Shown here in pieces: positions 44,985 through 53,651 of a stretch of 64,000 nucleotides of DNA; the stretch's first letter is position 1; each line of letters begins with the position of its first letter. The notes under the pieces were generated by a model. That model ran no database searches. It was not told the origin of the DNA and worked only from the letters and a program-made list of their open reading frames with translations. This DNA comes from Flavobacterium akiainvivens. Lineage in GTDB: Bacteria > Bacteroidota > Bacteroidia > Flavobacteriales > Flavobacteriaceae. A program made the position numbers and the translations under genes. The stretch lies in contig NZ_LIYD01000005.1 in assembly GCF_001278115.1 (NCBI RefSeq), forward strand, positions 4,288,813 through 4,352,812, read 5' to 3'.

Positions 44985-45011
44985 TTGGTGTTTTTTGTTT
45001 TTATACTTTTA
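44985..45011 (+). promoter_or_regulatory. Putative promoter of ppk1
   Basis: TTG (44985-44987), 16-base spacer, TACTTTTA (45004-45011), one mismatch from consensus, 14 bases before the ATG. Confidence 0.4.
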
Positions 45012-45025
45012 TAAAAACCAATAGT

Positions 45026-46987
45026 ATGGACACCATTACACAGGCAAACCCCGAAACAAAATACCACGACCGCGACCTGAGCTGGCTAACCTTTAACCGC
45101 AGGGTGTTGCAGGAAGCAGCCGACGCGCACGTGCCGCTGCTGGAGCGCATACGGTTTTTGTCTATATGGTCTTCTAACCTTGATGAGTTTTACCGCGTGC
45201 GCATACCCTCGCTCACGCTGCTTAAAAAGGTACATAAAAAGGAAGGCGATGCCCGCGCCGCCGAAAACCTTGCTGCTGTTGTGGCGGCAGTAAAAGAACA
45301 ACAAGAGTTTTTTGGCACCCTACTAAGGGAACAGATAATCCCGGAACTTGATGCCATAGCCGTAACACTGGTGTACCGCCAGGCACTGCCCGAGGAGATA
45401 TTAGAAGAGGCTTCGGCCTATTTTTATAATGTGGTGCTGGCTTACCTGAAGCATGTGGAACTGGTGCCGGATTGCGCATTTTTCCCCGAAAACAACAAAC
45501 TGTACCTGCTGGCCAACGCCCCAACAGGCCCTTATATAATAAATATACCCGATGAGCTGCCCCGGTTTGTGACTTTTACAGTACAGGGCAGGCAGTATGT
45601 AGTGTTTACCGATGATATTGTAAAAACATTTCTGGGCTTTATATTTCCGGGGATAACCGCAGATGATGCCTATGCCTTTAAAATAACCCGAGATGCCGAG
45701 CTGGAATTGCAGGACGAATACAACGGCGACCTGGCACGCCTGATGGAAAAGAAACTCGCAAAACGCGATTTTGGGCTTGCATCGCGCCTGCTGTATGATG
45801 CACACCTGCCCCAAAAACTGCTGGATAAGCTTATTGATGCCTTTAACCTTAAAGATGCCCTGATTGTGGAGGGCGGCAGCTACCACAACCTGAAAGACCT
45901 TAGCCAGATATCCCTAAAGCAGCCTGGCATAGAATATGCGCCGTGGCCTGCTAAAGCCCGTCCCGTAGCACCCGAAGGGATTCTGGAGGAGGTGCTGCAT
46001 AATGATGTTTTGATTAATACGCCCTACCAGTCTTACAACACGGTGCTGCGGTTTTTTAACGAAGCGGCCACAAGGCCCGATGTTGCCGAAATATTCATAA
46101 CCCTATACCGTGTGGCATCAGACTCGCGCATTGCAAATGCCCTGATAAGTGCGGCAGCAAACGGTAAAAAAGTTACGGTGGTGGTAGAGCTTAAAGCCCG
46201 TTTTGACGAGGCCAACAACCTGAAATGGACCAAACGCTTTAAGCAGGCCGGTATAAAGATACTATACAGTGTACCATCGCTCAAGGTGCATGCCAAGATT
46301 GCACTGGTTACATTTGCAAAAAACAGCTACAAGAAGCCGCTGGGGTTACTGGCTACGGGCAACCTTAACGAAAGCACCGCCCGTTTTTATACCGACCATA
46401 TTTTGCTTACCGCCCACAGCGGCATTACTAAAGAGCTGGGCAGGGTGTTCAGGTTTTTAAAGAAGAAACGCCAGCCAACCGAAGCCGATACCATTACGTT
46501 TAACCACCTGCTTGTAGCCAAATTTAACCTGAAAGCCCGGTTTATAGAACTGATTGACAGGGAAATTGCCCTTGCACAATCAGGGGCTGAAGCGGCCATT
46601 ACCATAAAACTCAATAACCTGGAAGAGCTATCGCTTATAGATAAGCTGTATGAAGCCTCGCAGGCAGGGGTTAAGGTACAGCTTATTGTGCGCGGTATTT
46701 GCTGCCTGGTGCCCGGTGTTGCAGGTCTTAGCGAAAACATAACCGTTACCCGCATTGTGGGCCGCTACCTGGAGCACGGCCGCATTTTTATATTTAATAA
46801 CGGTGGCCATCCTGAAGTATATATGGGCTCTGCCGACTGGATGAACCGCAACATATACCGCCGCATTGAGGTGTGTTTCCCGGTGTATGAGCCACATATT
46901 AAAAATGAGCTGCTGCAGCTTATCAGGCTACAACTGGATAAAACAAGCATCAAACATTCGCAGCAGGAAATTTATGAATATTTGTAA
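45026..46987 (+). CDS. ppk1: Polyphosphate kinase 1
   Basis: A 653-residue enzyme that polymerises the gamma-phosphate of ATP into polyphosphate. The N-terminal domain opens YHDRDLSWLTFNRRVLQEA. The catalytic His is at about 422 in PSLKVHAKIALV and the second PLD-like His at about 584 in YLEHGRIFIF. NLNESTARFYTDH lies between them. It is slightly shorter than the usual 690 residues. It converges on trpA with only 15 bases between the stop codons and no obvious terminator. Confidence 0.95.
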   Translation: MDTITQANPETKYHDRDLSWLTFNRRVLQEAADAHVPLLERIRFLSIWSSNLDEFYRVRIPSLTLLKKVHKKEGDARAAENLAAVVAAVKEQQEFFGTLLREQIIPELDAIAVTLVYRQALPEEILEEASAYFYNVVLAYLKHVELVPDCAFFPENNKLYLLANAPTGPYIINIPDELPRFVTFTVQGRQYVVFTDDIVKTFLGFIFPGITADDAYAFKITRDAELELQDEYNGDLARLMEKKLAKRDFGLASRLLYDAHLPQKLLDKLIDAFNLKDALIVEGGSYHNLKDLSQISLKQPGIEYAPWPAKARPVAPEGILEEVLHNDVLINTPYQSYNTVLRFFNEAATRPDVAEIFITLYRVASDSRIANALISAAANGKKVTVVVELKARFDEANNLKWTKRFKQAGIKILYSVPSLKVHAKIALVTFAKNSYKKPLGLLATGNLNESTARFYTDHILLTAHSGITKELGRVFRFLKKKRQPTEADTITFNHLLVAKFNLKARFIELIDREIALAQSGAEAAITIKLNNLEELSLIDKLYEASQAGVKVQLIVRGICCLVPGVAGLSENITVTRIVGRYLEHGRIFIFNNGGHPEVYMGSADWMNRNIYRRIEVCFPVYEPHIKNELLQLIRLQLDKTSIKHSQQEIYEYL

Positions 46988-47002
46988 AAGTTGTCTTTTT
47001 AA

Positions 47003-47749
47003 TCAGCTTAAAAGCGCGTTAACAAAATCTTTTTCCGTTCCGTTTTTTACGGCCTTAAGATAGGCCGTACCCACAATAACGCCGTCTACACTTTCAAAAG
47101 CCTGTTGTTTTTTGGCTGCCGAATCAATACCAAACCCCAGGAACAACGGGGTATCGCCGCACAGTTGTTTAAGCTCGTGATAGCGTTCCGTCAGCTGGTT
47201 ATTAATGTTGTAGGATTGCCCTGTAATGCTGTTTTGCCCTACCAGGTATACAAAACTGTTTTTGCAGGCATGTGCAATTTGCTGCACGCGTACATTGGGT
47301 GTAAGGGGTGTTATTAAAAACGTAACCGGAATGTTATACCTGCTAAAGGCGGCTTTATAGCGCTTTTCATATAATTCTAACGATAAATCAGGCAGTATGA
47401 GAGATGCAATGCCCAGCTTTTGGCAGCGTGCTAAAAAGTTTTCAAGGCCAAACTGTAGCACGGGGTTGAGGTAGCCCATGAGTACCAGCGGTATATGTAT
47501 CTCGTTTTTAGACTCCTCAAGCTGTTGCAGCAGCAGTTCGAGCCTCATGCCGTTTTGCAGGGCTATGGTGCTCGTTTCCTGTATTACGGGGCCATCGGCC
47601 ATGGGGTCACTAAAAGGTATGCCAACTTCTGCAAAGTCTACACCCTGCGCCTGTAGCTGTAGCAGTTGGTTTTTAAGGCTGTTTACTTGGGGGTAACCGG
47701 CGGTTGTAAAAATACTTACCTGCTTTTTATTTTTTATAAACGGATTCAT
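47003..47749 (-). CDS. trpA: Tryptophan synthase alpha chain
   Basis: A 248-residue TIM barrel that splits indole-3-glycerol phosphate into indole and glyceraldehyde-3-phosphate. The catalytic Glu is in FAEVGIPFSDPMADGPVIQ and the Asp in LPDLSLE, where a Gly-rich phosphate loop GFGIDS follows. It is the last gene of the trp operon, overlapping trpB by 4 bases. Confidence 0.96.
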   Translation of the reverse strand: MNPFIKNKKQVSIFTTAGYPQVNSLKNQLLQLQAQGVDFAEVGIPFSDPMADGPVIQETSTIALQNGMRLELLLQQLEESKNEIHIPLVLMGYLNPVLQFGLENFLARCQKLGIASLILPDLSLELYEKRYKAAFSRYNIPVTFLITPLTPNVRVQQIAHACKNSFVYLVGQNSITGQSYNINNQLTERYHELKQLCGDTPLFLGFGIDSAAKKQQAFESVDGVIVGTAYLKAVKNGTEKDFVNALLS

Positions 47750-48936
47750 AGGCTGCTAAATTTTTCCATATAGGTATTCATGTCCTTATCGCCCCTGCCG
47801 CTAAGGTTTACGACTATTACTTCGTCTTTTCTGAGTGCCAGTTTATCTAATGCCGCCAGGGCATGGGCGCTTTCCAAAGCAGGTATAATGCCTTCGAGTT
47901 TAGAAAGTTGCAGCGCTGCCTGTAGGGCTTCATCATCGGTTATTGCAATGGCTGTAGTGCGGCCTGTGGCAATGGTGTGGGCATGCAGCGGCCCAATGCC
48001 CGGATAATCAAGACCCGCCGATATGGAGTGGGGTTCAACCACCTGGCCGTCGGCATCCTGCATTAAAAGGGTAAGGCTGCCGTGCAGTACACCGGGCGTA
48101 CCCAGCACACTTGTAGCGGCCGACTTGCCGGAATCAATACCCAGTCCTGCGGCCTCCACGGCTATGAGTTCAACACTTTTAGTATCAAAAAAATGGTAAA
48201 AAGCACCGGCCGCATTGCTGCCCCCGCCCACACAGGCCACTACCTTATCAGGATACCCTTTTCCGGTTTTTTCTGTCAACTGTTTCTCTATTTCTTTTGA
48301 GATAACCGACTGAAAATAGGCCACAATTTTAGGGTAGGGGTGCGGCCCAACCACGCTGCCGATAAGGTAATACGAGTCAGGGTGGTTAATCCAGTGGCGT
48401 ATGGCCTCGTTTGTAGCATCTTTTAGCGTTTTACTGCCCGATGTTGCGGGGCGTACTTCGGCACCCAGCATCTTCATGCGTTGCACGTTAGGGGCCTGGC
48501 GCTCTATGTCTTTCTCGCCCATATATACAATACAGTTGAGCCCCATAAGCGCGCAAACGGTAGCGGTTGCCACGCCGTGCTGACCTGCACCGGTTTCGGC
48601 AATAATGTCGGTTTTACCCATGTGCTTTGCCAGCAGTATCTGGCCCACGGTATTGTTTACTTTGTGTGCGCCGGTGTGGCACAGGTCTTCGCGTTTTAAG
48701 TAAATGTGCATGCCGTATTTTTCGCTTAGTCGGGCGGCATAATACAATGGGGTAGGGCGGCCTACGAAGTCTTTTAGTAACGAGGCGTACTCGTTTTCAA
48801 AAGTTTCGGTAAAGCAATAGCTGTTAAATGCGGCTTCAAGCTCTTCCACATTAGGGCGCAGCAGTTCGGGTACATAAGCCCCGCCAAACGCGCCGTAAAA
48901 GCCTAAATCATCTGTATCTAAATATGATGTACTCAT
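47746..48936 (-). CDS. trpB: Tryptophan synthase beta chain
   Basis: A 396-residue PLP enzyme that joins indole and serine to make tryptophan. The PLP Lys lies in KREDLCHTGAHKVNN, followed by AETGAGQHG and the phosphate-binding CVGGGSNA. It forms the alpha2beta2 complex with TrpA, whose gene overlaps its end. The standard TrpB1 type is indicated by length and by LDYPGIGPLHA. Confidence 0.97.
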   Translation of the reverse strand: MSTSYLDTDDLGFYGAFGGAYVPELLRPNVEELEAAFNSYCFTETFENEYASLLKDFVGRPTPLYYAARLSEKYGMHIYLKREDLCHTGAHKVNNTVGQILLAKHMGKTDIIAETGAGQHGVATATVCALMGLNCIVYMGEKDIERQAPNVQRMKMLGAEVRPATSGSKTLKDATNEAIRHWINHPDSYYLIGSVVGPHPYPKIVAYFQSVISKEIEKQLTEKTGKGYPDKVVACVGGGSNAAGAFYHFFDTKSVELIAVEAAGLGIDSGKSAATSVLGTPGVLHGSLTLLMQDADGQVVEPHSISAGLDYPGIGPLHAHTIATGRTTAIAITDDEALQAALQLSKLEGIIPALESAHALAALDKLALRKDEVIVVNLSGRGDKDMNTYMEKFSSL

Positions 48937-49532
48937 GGTTTTATGTCTTTTATAAATTGAGCCACAAGCGCGGCATCTTTTACTTTTGGTGCGGTTTCAA
49001 AACGGCTGTTAAGGTCATAACCCGCAAGTTGTGGGTGTTTAAACCCTTTCAGCGCTTCAACCGAATCAGGCCCTATACCGCCACTCAGCAAAAACGGCGT
49101 GTTGCCTTTGTAAGCCCCTAATACGCTCCAGTTAAAGGTTTTTCCCGTGCCGCCGTGGCTGTTGCTTTTAGTATCAAACAGAAAGTAAGTTACAAGCCCT
49201 TCATAATCAGTTGTTTTTTGAAGGTCGGCTTCTGTCGCAATACCAAAGGCTTTTATAACTTCAATGTTTTGGGGTAGTTGTGTTATGTATTCCGGAGACT
49301 CATTGCCGTGTAGCTGTACGACGTTTAAGTTGTGTTTTTCAATTTGATGTATTACATCTTCCAACGGTGCATCTACAAACACGCCTGTTTTTTTCTTGTT
49401 GGTAATTACTGTACTTTCTGTATACCGCGGCGAACCTTCATAAAATATAAACCCAAGAAAATCAACATCCTGTAAATCGGCTATGGCTTTACTTTCCGGG
49501 TTATCGGTAAGGCCGCATACTTTAATAATCAT
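48933..49532 (-). CDS. trpF: Phosphoribosylanthranilate isomerase
   Basis: A 199-residue TIM-barrel enzyme. The catalytic Cys is in VCGLTDNPE near the N-terminus and the catalytic Asp in YFLFDTKSNSHGGTGKTFNW. FLSGGIGPDSV binds phosphate. Both ends overlap neighbouring trp genes by 4 bases. Confidence 0.95.
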   Translation of the reverse strand: MIIKVCGLTDNPESKAIADLQDVDFLGFIFYEGSPRYTESTVITNKKKTGVFVDAPLEDVIHQIEKHNLNVVQLHGNESPEYITQLPQNIEVIKAFGIATEADLQKTTDYEGLVTYFLFDTKSNSHGGTGKTFNWSVLGAYKGNTPFLLSGGIGPDSVEALKGFKHPQLAGYDLNSRFETAPKVKDAALVAQFIKDIKP

Positions 49533-50299
49533 GGCGTTAGGTTTTGGGTTAGCTGTGCCAGGTGCCCATCGCGCAGGATGCTTTCGCCAATGAGTGCCCC
49601 GCTGTAGCTTGCTGCCTTAAGCGCGGCGATTTCCTCAGCCGTTTTAATGCCCGATGCCGAGATAAGCGGTATACCCGCTGGCAGTAGCGGCGCCAGTTTA
49701 AACGAGTGCTCCAGGCTGGTTTTTTGTGCCTTGAGGTCGCGGTTGTTAACAGCAATCAGGTCAGCGTTAGGTGGAATGTGGGCTATTTCTTCAGGGGTGT
49801 GGACTTCATACAAAACCTCAAGGCCAAGTTCGTGTGCTTTGTTGGTAAGCTGTTGTGCTTCTTTGGGTTGTAGTACTGCGCCAATGAGTAATATGGCATC
49901 GGCACCTATGGCTTTGGCTTCATACAGCTGAATTTCATCAATAATAAATTCTTTACGCAGTAGCGGGATGTTAACAGCTTCACGGGCTTTAAGGATGTCA
50001 TCTATGCTACCGCCAAAATATGTGCTGTCGGTTAATATTGAAATGCCCGCAGCACCATTTTGCTCGTAAAACTGAGCCTGTTCCGTTACATCCAATTCCG
50101 TTTTGATGTTGCCGCCGCTGGGTGATTTGCGTTTTATTTCGGCTATAATGCCAAATCCGGCTGACAGTAGTGATTCTTTCAGCGAAAGCGCCACACGGTC
50201 AAAATACACGCTTTTGCTGAAGCTTTCTAATGACTGCGATTGCCTGAGTTGTGCTACTTCAAGGCGCTTGTTGGCTATTATTTGGTCTAATACATTCAT
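49529..50299 (-). CDS. trpC: Indole-3-glycerol phosphate synthase
   Basis: A 256-residue TIM barrel that closes the indole ring. It has AEIKRKSPSGG (catalytic Lys), LLRKEFIIDEIQLYEAKAIGADAILLI, and AVNNRDLK with the active-site Asn. It is a separate gene rather than the TrpC-TrpF fusion of E. coli. Confidence 0.96.
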   Translation of the reverse strand: MNVLDQIIANKRLEVAQLRQSQSLESFSKSVYFDRVALSLKESLLSAGFGIIAEIKRKSPSGGNIKTELDVTEQAQFYEQNGAAGISILTDSTYFGGSIDDILKAREAVNIPLLRKEFIIDEIQLYEAKAIGADAILLIGAVLQPKEAQQLTNKAHELGLEVLYEVHTPEEIAHIPPNADLIAVNNRDLKAQKTSLEHSFKLAPLLPAGIPLISASGIKTAEEIAALKAASYSGALIGESILRDGHLAQLTQNLTP

Positions 50300-51279
50300 A
50301 CGGCCAGTATTTTAAGGGATTTAATGGCGCTGCCGCTTTTTACGGCTTCGTAGCCTTTGGCAAACGCCGTTTCAAAATCCATCTCCGGGTGAAAGGTTTG
50401 CAGGGCAAGCGCTACATTGCCTGCCAGTACAACGTTTTGAGGTTCGGTGCCTTTGCCGCTAAGCAGGTTAACCAGTAAGTCAGCGGCCTGTTGCACGGTT
50501 TCACCACCGTTGATGTCGGCCATGGTATATTGCAGGTTTGGCGGGTTGCTGCCTACTATAATGTCGCGCTCCTTGCCTAAAATGCGGGTTACCCCGATGA
50601 AGGTAAGCTCATCAAAGCCCTCCATGCCGTGCAGTACGGTAAAGTCCTTTCGTTCGGTGCGCAGCACGTGCTGGTACTGGCGGGCGAGCTCTAAATTGTA
50701 GGTGCCGGTAAGCTGGTGTGTAGGGTGGGCGGGATTAACCAACGGCCCCATGCTGTTAAAGAATGTGGCAACGCCCAATGCCTTGCGCAGCGGTGCCACG
50801 GCCTTTAATGCCGGGTGAAACAACGGTGCGTGCATAAAGCAAATGTTAGTCTCTTCAAGCTGGCGTTGCAGGGAATCGCCATCATTAGTAAAGGTGTAGC
50901 CCAGGGCCTCCAGCACATTGCTTGACCCGCACAGCGAGCTAACGCCATAGTTGCCGTGCTTTACCACTTTGTAGCCCAGCGATGCCAGCACAAAAGCCGT
51001 AGCGGTTGAGATGTTAAAGGTGTTTTTGCCATCGCCGCCGGTGCCGCATACATCTATGCAATCATCCACATCAAAATGCATGGGCAGGGCAAGTTCAAGC
51101 AATGCCTCGCGGAAGCCCATAAGCTCTGCCAACTGAAGGCCACGCATTTGTATGCCGGTTATAAGCGCCACCGTTTGGGCATCGTTTACTTCGCCGTTGC
51201 CTATGGCCAGCATACAGCTGTAGGCCTCATTTTTAGTAAGGTGGCTGTGGTGTATTATTTTTTCGAGTAGTGGTTTCAT
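50296..51279 (-). CDS. trpD: Anthranilate phosphoribosyltransferase
   Basis: A 327-residue enzyme that transfers phosphoribose to anthranilate. It has the PRPP-binding CGTGGDGKNTFNIST, KHGNYGVSS, and NPAHPTHQLTGTYN. The start is 68 bases after the trpG stop, a gap filled by an inverted CACAAAG repeat; its 3' end overlaps trpC by 4 bases. Confidence 0.96.
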   Translation of the reverse strand: MKPLLEKIIHHSHLTKNEAYSCMLAIGNGEVNDAQTVALITGIQMRGLQLAELMGFREALLELALPMHFDVDDCIDVCGTGGDGKNTFNISTATAFVLASLGYKVVKHGNYGVSSLCGSSNVLEALGYTFTNDGDSLQRQLEETNICFMHAPLFHPALKAVAPLRKALGVATFFNSMGPLVNPAHPTHQLTGTYNLELARQYQHVLRTERKDFTVLHGMEGFDELTFIGVTRILGKERDIIVGSNPPNLQYTMADINGGETVQQAADLLVNLLSGKGTEPQNVVLAGNVALALQTFHPEMDFETAFAKGYEAVKSGSAIKSLKILAV

Positions 51280-51309
51280 TTTTTGTTACGCTAAGGTTCG
51301 CAAAGGAGG

Positions 51310-51357
51310 CACAAAGTCACACAAAGAAAACTTGGATAATCTTTGTGTTACTTTGTG
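51310..51357. repeat. 17-bp inverted CACAAAG repeat at the trpG-trpD junction
   Basis: Arms 51310-51326 and 51341-51357 pair at 16 of 17 positions around a 14-base loop. Each arm carries two CACAAAG / CTTTGTG units. The right arm encodes the last residues of TrpG. It may stabilise or partly terminate the operon mRNA. Confidence 0.7.
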
Positions 51358-51950
51358 AAAGAATCTTCTTCATTTAAAATATAAAACGGCTCCCTTACCC
51401 AGTTTTCAATAATTTGCCTGCCCTGTGGCGTTAGTACCGATTCCGGGTGAAACTGCACGCCGCAGGTGGGGTGCGTGGCGTGGCGCAGTGCCATAACGGT
51501 ACCGTCTTCCGTTTGGGCGGTAATGATAAGGTGCGGACTGCCCTGCGGGGTAATCTTCCAGCTGTGGTAGCGGCCCACGGGCAGGGTTTGCGGCAACCCG
51601 GCAAATAGTGGGTCGGCGGTAATAACCGTCATATCGGTAGCCTTGCCGTGTACGGGAGCAGGGCATTGCTCCAGCCTGCCGCCAAAAACCTCGGCTATGG
51701 CCTGGTGCCCCAGGCACACGCCCAGTATTTTCTTTTTGCCGGAGTAGCGTTTTATAACCTCAAGCAGTTCGCCAGCTTCAGATGGTATACCGGGGCCGGG
51801 CGAAAGCAGCAGGGCATCGCAGGTGTCGAGCTCGTTATAGTCTACGGCATTATTGCGCTGCACAATTACCTCTACACCATCGGTTTCGCGCACATAGCGC
51901 ACCAGGTTGTATACAAAGGAGTCGAAATTATCTATTATGCCTATTTTCAT
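51348..51950 (-). CDS. trpG: Anthranilate synthase component II (glutamine amidotransferase)
   Basis: A 200-residue class I amidotransferase that gives ammonia to TrpE. It has the nucleophile Cys in GVCLGHQAI and the His/Glu pair in VQFHPESVLT, and LLSPGPGIPSEAG. Its last codons (SFTK) are formed by an arm of the CACAAAG inverted repeat. It follows trpE after a 42-base gap. Confidence 0.96.
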   Translation of the reverse strand: MKIGIIDNFDSFVYNLVRYVRETDGVEVIVQRNNAVDYNELDTCDALLLSPGPGIPSEAGELLEVIKRYSGKKKILGVCLGHQAIAEVFGGRLEQCPAPVHGKATDMTVITADPLFAGLPQTLPVGRYHSWKITPQGSPHLIITAQTEDGTVMALRHATHPTCGVQFHPESVLTPQGRQIIENWVREPFYILNEEDSFTK

Positions 51951-51953
51951 TTT

Positions 51954-51990
51954 TTAAGTCTTAAAGTCAAAGGTCTAAAGTCGTAAAGTC
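51954..51990. repeat. AAAGTC-type tandem repeat at the trpE-trpG junction
   Basis: Five near-copies of TAAAGTC (AAGTC, TTAAAGTC, AAAGGTC, TAAAGTC, GTAAAGTC) in 37 bases. The same unit occurs near 26010 and 26210. Confidence 0.55.
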
Positions 51991-51992
51991 TG

Positions 51993-53372
51993 TTATGTGT
52001 TAGAAGCAGCGGCTATGGCACGGCGTACGGCACCAAGCTTGTTGTGCACTTCGTTGAGTTCGTTTTGCGGGGTGCTGTCTACCACCACACCGGCACCGGC
52101 ACGGTAATGCAGGGTGTTGTTTTGGCTAAAAATGCTGCGGATAACAATGGCCAGGTTCATGTTGCCGTTTGGGTTTATAAAGCCTATAGCACCGCCATAA
52201 TAGCCGCGTGGGGTGCTTTCATAACGGCTTATCAGTTGCAGGGCTTTGGGCTTTGGTGTGCCCGATAGCGTACCGGCGGGGAACGTGCCTGCAAACAGCC
52301 CCAGGGCTTCTTTACCTTCCTGCAACTGGCCTGCTACCTTGCTCACCAGGTGTATAACGTGCGAAAAGTGTTGTACTTCTTTATAAGATGCTATGTGCAC
52401 ATCGTTGCAAAAACGGCTCAGGTCGTTACGGGCAAGGTCTACCAGCATGGTGTGTTCGGCGTTTTCCTTTTCGTCGTTCATCAGGGCTTCGGTACTTAGC
52501 AGGTCGGCCGCAGCATTACCGGTTTTGCGCACGGTGCCTGCAATGGGGTGTATGGCTGCGGTGCCGGTATTGAGGCTTACCTGTGTTTCGGGGCTGCTGC
52601 CCATAACGCGGTAGCTTTCCATATCGGCATAAAATAAATAGGGCGAGGGGTTTAGCCTGCGCAGGTGGCGGTACACCTGAAAATCATCGCCAAAAAACGC
52701 CTGTTCAAACGGGCGCGATACCACCAGCTGAAATACATCGCCACGGTAAATGTGGGTTTTGGCCTTTTCAACCAATTCCAGAAAATCAGCATCGGTATCG
52801 GGGCTTGTTTCTTCGGCTGTTACCTCAAAGGGCAGCAGGGTAAAGTTCTGTTTCTTTAAAAGCGATTCAAACACACTATCCGGCTGCTGTTCAGCTGAAA
52901 ACGAGTTTTTATAGATAATGCCCGTGTTATGAAAATGGTCGAGCACTATAAGGTATTCAAACAGTATAAACTGCGCCAGGGGCAGGTTGCCAAATGCCTG
53001 CCTTTCATCAGTTACAGGCTCTTCAAAATGGGCATATTCAAAGCCAAAATAGCTCAGGAATGCGTTGTGTGCCGATGGGTTTTCAAAATCAAAACCCTCT
53101 AAAATTGCCTTTACCTGTGCGGTAACCTGCGTGGGGTTTGTAAGGGCCTCGTTTGCAACCGAATTGCCTGCAACGGTAGTAATGGCATTGGGGTTAACCG
53201 TTATTTCCACAAGCGGGTTTAGCCCTATAAAAGAGGTGCTGTCAGTACGCGAATGGTAGTCGTTACTTTCCAGCAGGCAGGGCTTGCGGTAGTGGTTGCG
53301 CAGGCCCAGGTACAGCCCTACGGGGGTGTAGAGATCGGCATTAAAGTTATATGTCTGGGTATATATTTTCAT
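51993..53372 (-). CDS. trpE: Anthranilate synthase component I
   Basis: A 459-residue chorismate-utilising enzyme that makes anthranilate with TrpG. The C-terminal catalytic part has DVFQLVVSRPFE, GSSPETQVSLN, the HPIAGTVRK motif, NDEKENAEHTMLVDLARNDL and GTLSGTPKPKA. The first about 170 residues form the regulatory domain, with a feedback-type ESNDYHSRTDSTSFIG segment (LLES variant). It follows the trp attenuator; the ATG lies 12 bases after the terminator T-run. Confidence 0.97.
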   Translation of the reverse strand: MKIYTQTYNFNADLYTPVGLYLGLRNHYRKPCLLESNDYHSRTDSTSFIGLNPLVEITVNPNAITTVAGNSVANEALTNPTQVTAQVKAILEGFDFENPSAHNAFLSYFGFEYAHFEEPVTDERQAFGNLPLAQFILFEYLIVLDHFHNTGIIYKNSFSAEQQPDSVFESLLKKQNFTLLPFEVTAEETSPDTDADFLELVEKAKTHIYRGDVFQLVVSRPFEQAFFGDDFQVYRHLRRLNPSPYLFYADMESYRVMGSSPETQVSLNTGTAAIHPIAGTVRKTGNAAADLLSTEALMNDEKENAEHTMLVDLARNDLSRFCNDVHIASYKEVQHFSHVIHLVSKVAGQLQEGKEALGLFAGTFPAGTLSGTPKPKALQLISRYESTPRGYYGGAIGFINPNGNMNLAIVIRSIFSQNNTLHYRAGAGVVVDSTPQNELNEVHNKLGAVRRAIAAASNT

Positions 53373-53384
53373 GATTATCAGGTA

Positions 53385-53477
53385 TAAAAAAAGCGGCTTG
53401 CCAAATGTGACAAGCCGCTTATATATGCTTTAGGTATATGCGTGTTTAGGCTACTGTCACAATGTTGTGAAAGTGCC
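53385..53477 (-). promoter_or_regulatory. trp operon attenuator (pause, antiterminator and terminator hairpins)
   Basis: Three alternative RNA pairings are visible on the minus strand. Pause 1:2 is 53477 to 53449, with TCACAA / TTGTGA as inner stem and GGC-ACT / AGT-(A)-GCC outside. Antiterminator 2:3 pairs GTGAC-AGTA-GCC (53460-53449) with GGC-TT-GTCAC (53416-53407). Terminator 3:4 pairs AAGCGGCTTG with CAAGCCGCTT (53420-53391) followed by seven T. The left arm of 1:2 begins in the third Trp codon of the leader peptide, as in classical attenuation. Confidence 0.9.
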
Positions 53478-53520
53478 ACCACCAAGTGTTGTTGATTATA
53501 TTTTTCTGATGCGAAATCAT
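53446..53520 (-). CDS. trpL: trp leader peptide with three consecutive Trp codons
   Basis: A 24-codon frame (ATG 53520, TAA 53446) that begins MISHQKNIINN and then has T-W-W-W-H-F. The Trp codons 13-15 are 53484-53476. A ribosome stalled there would cover the left arm of the pause hairpin and free segment 2 to form the antiterminator; one reaching the stop would cover segment 2 and allow the terminator. The peptide is the sensor of charged tRNA-Trp. It lies directly behind a full consensus promoter with almost no leader. Confidence 0.9.
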   Translation of the reverse strand: MISHQKNIINNTWWWHFHNIVTVA

Positions 53521-53525
53521 GAAGG

Positions 53526-53557
53526 CTAAATTATGGAGTTTGGTTTTATTTTCCAAA
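53526..53557 (-). promoter_or_regulatory. trp operon promoter
   Basis: Leftward TTTG (53554-53557), 20-base spacer, TAATTTAG (53526-53533), one mismatch from TAnnTTTG. It ends 5 bases before the leader-peptide ATG. Confidence 0.65.
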
Positions 53558-53620
53558 CTAAAAAACAAAACTTTTACATAAGTTAATCCCGGTTGGGTTT
53601 TCTAAACCTTTATATAGGGC

Positions 53621-53628
53621 TATATTTG
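53621..53628 (+). promoter_or_regulatory. Putative -7 element of the GH2 glycosidase gene
   Basis: TATATTTG, exact consensus, 23 bases before the ATG at 53652. Confidence 0.5.
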
Positions 53629-53651
53629 TAAACAGTTTTTATTTACACAGC

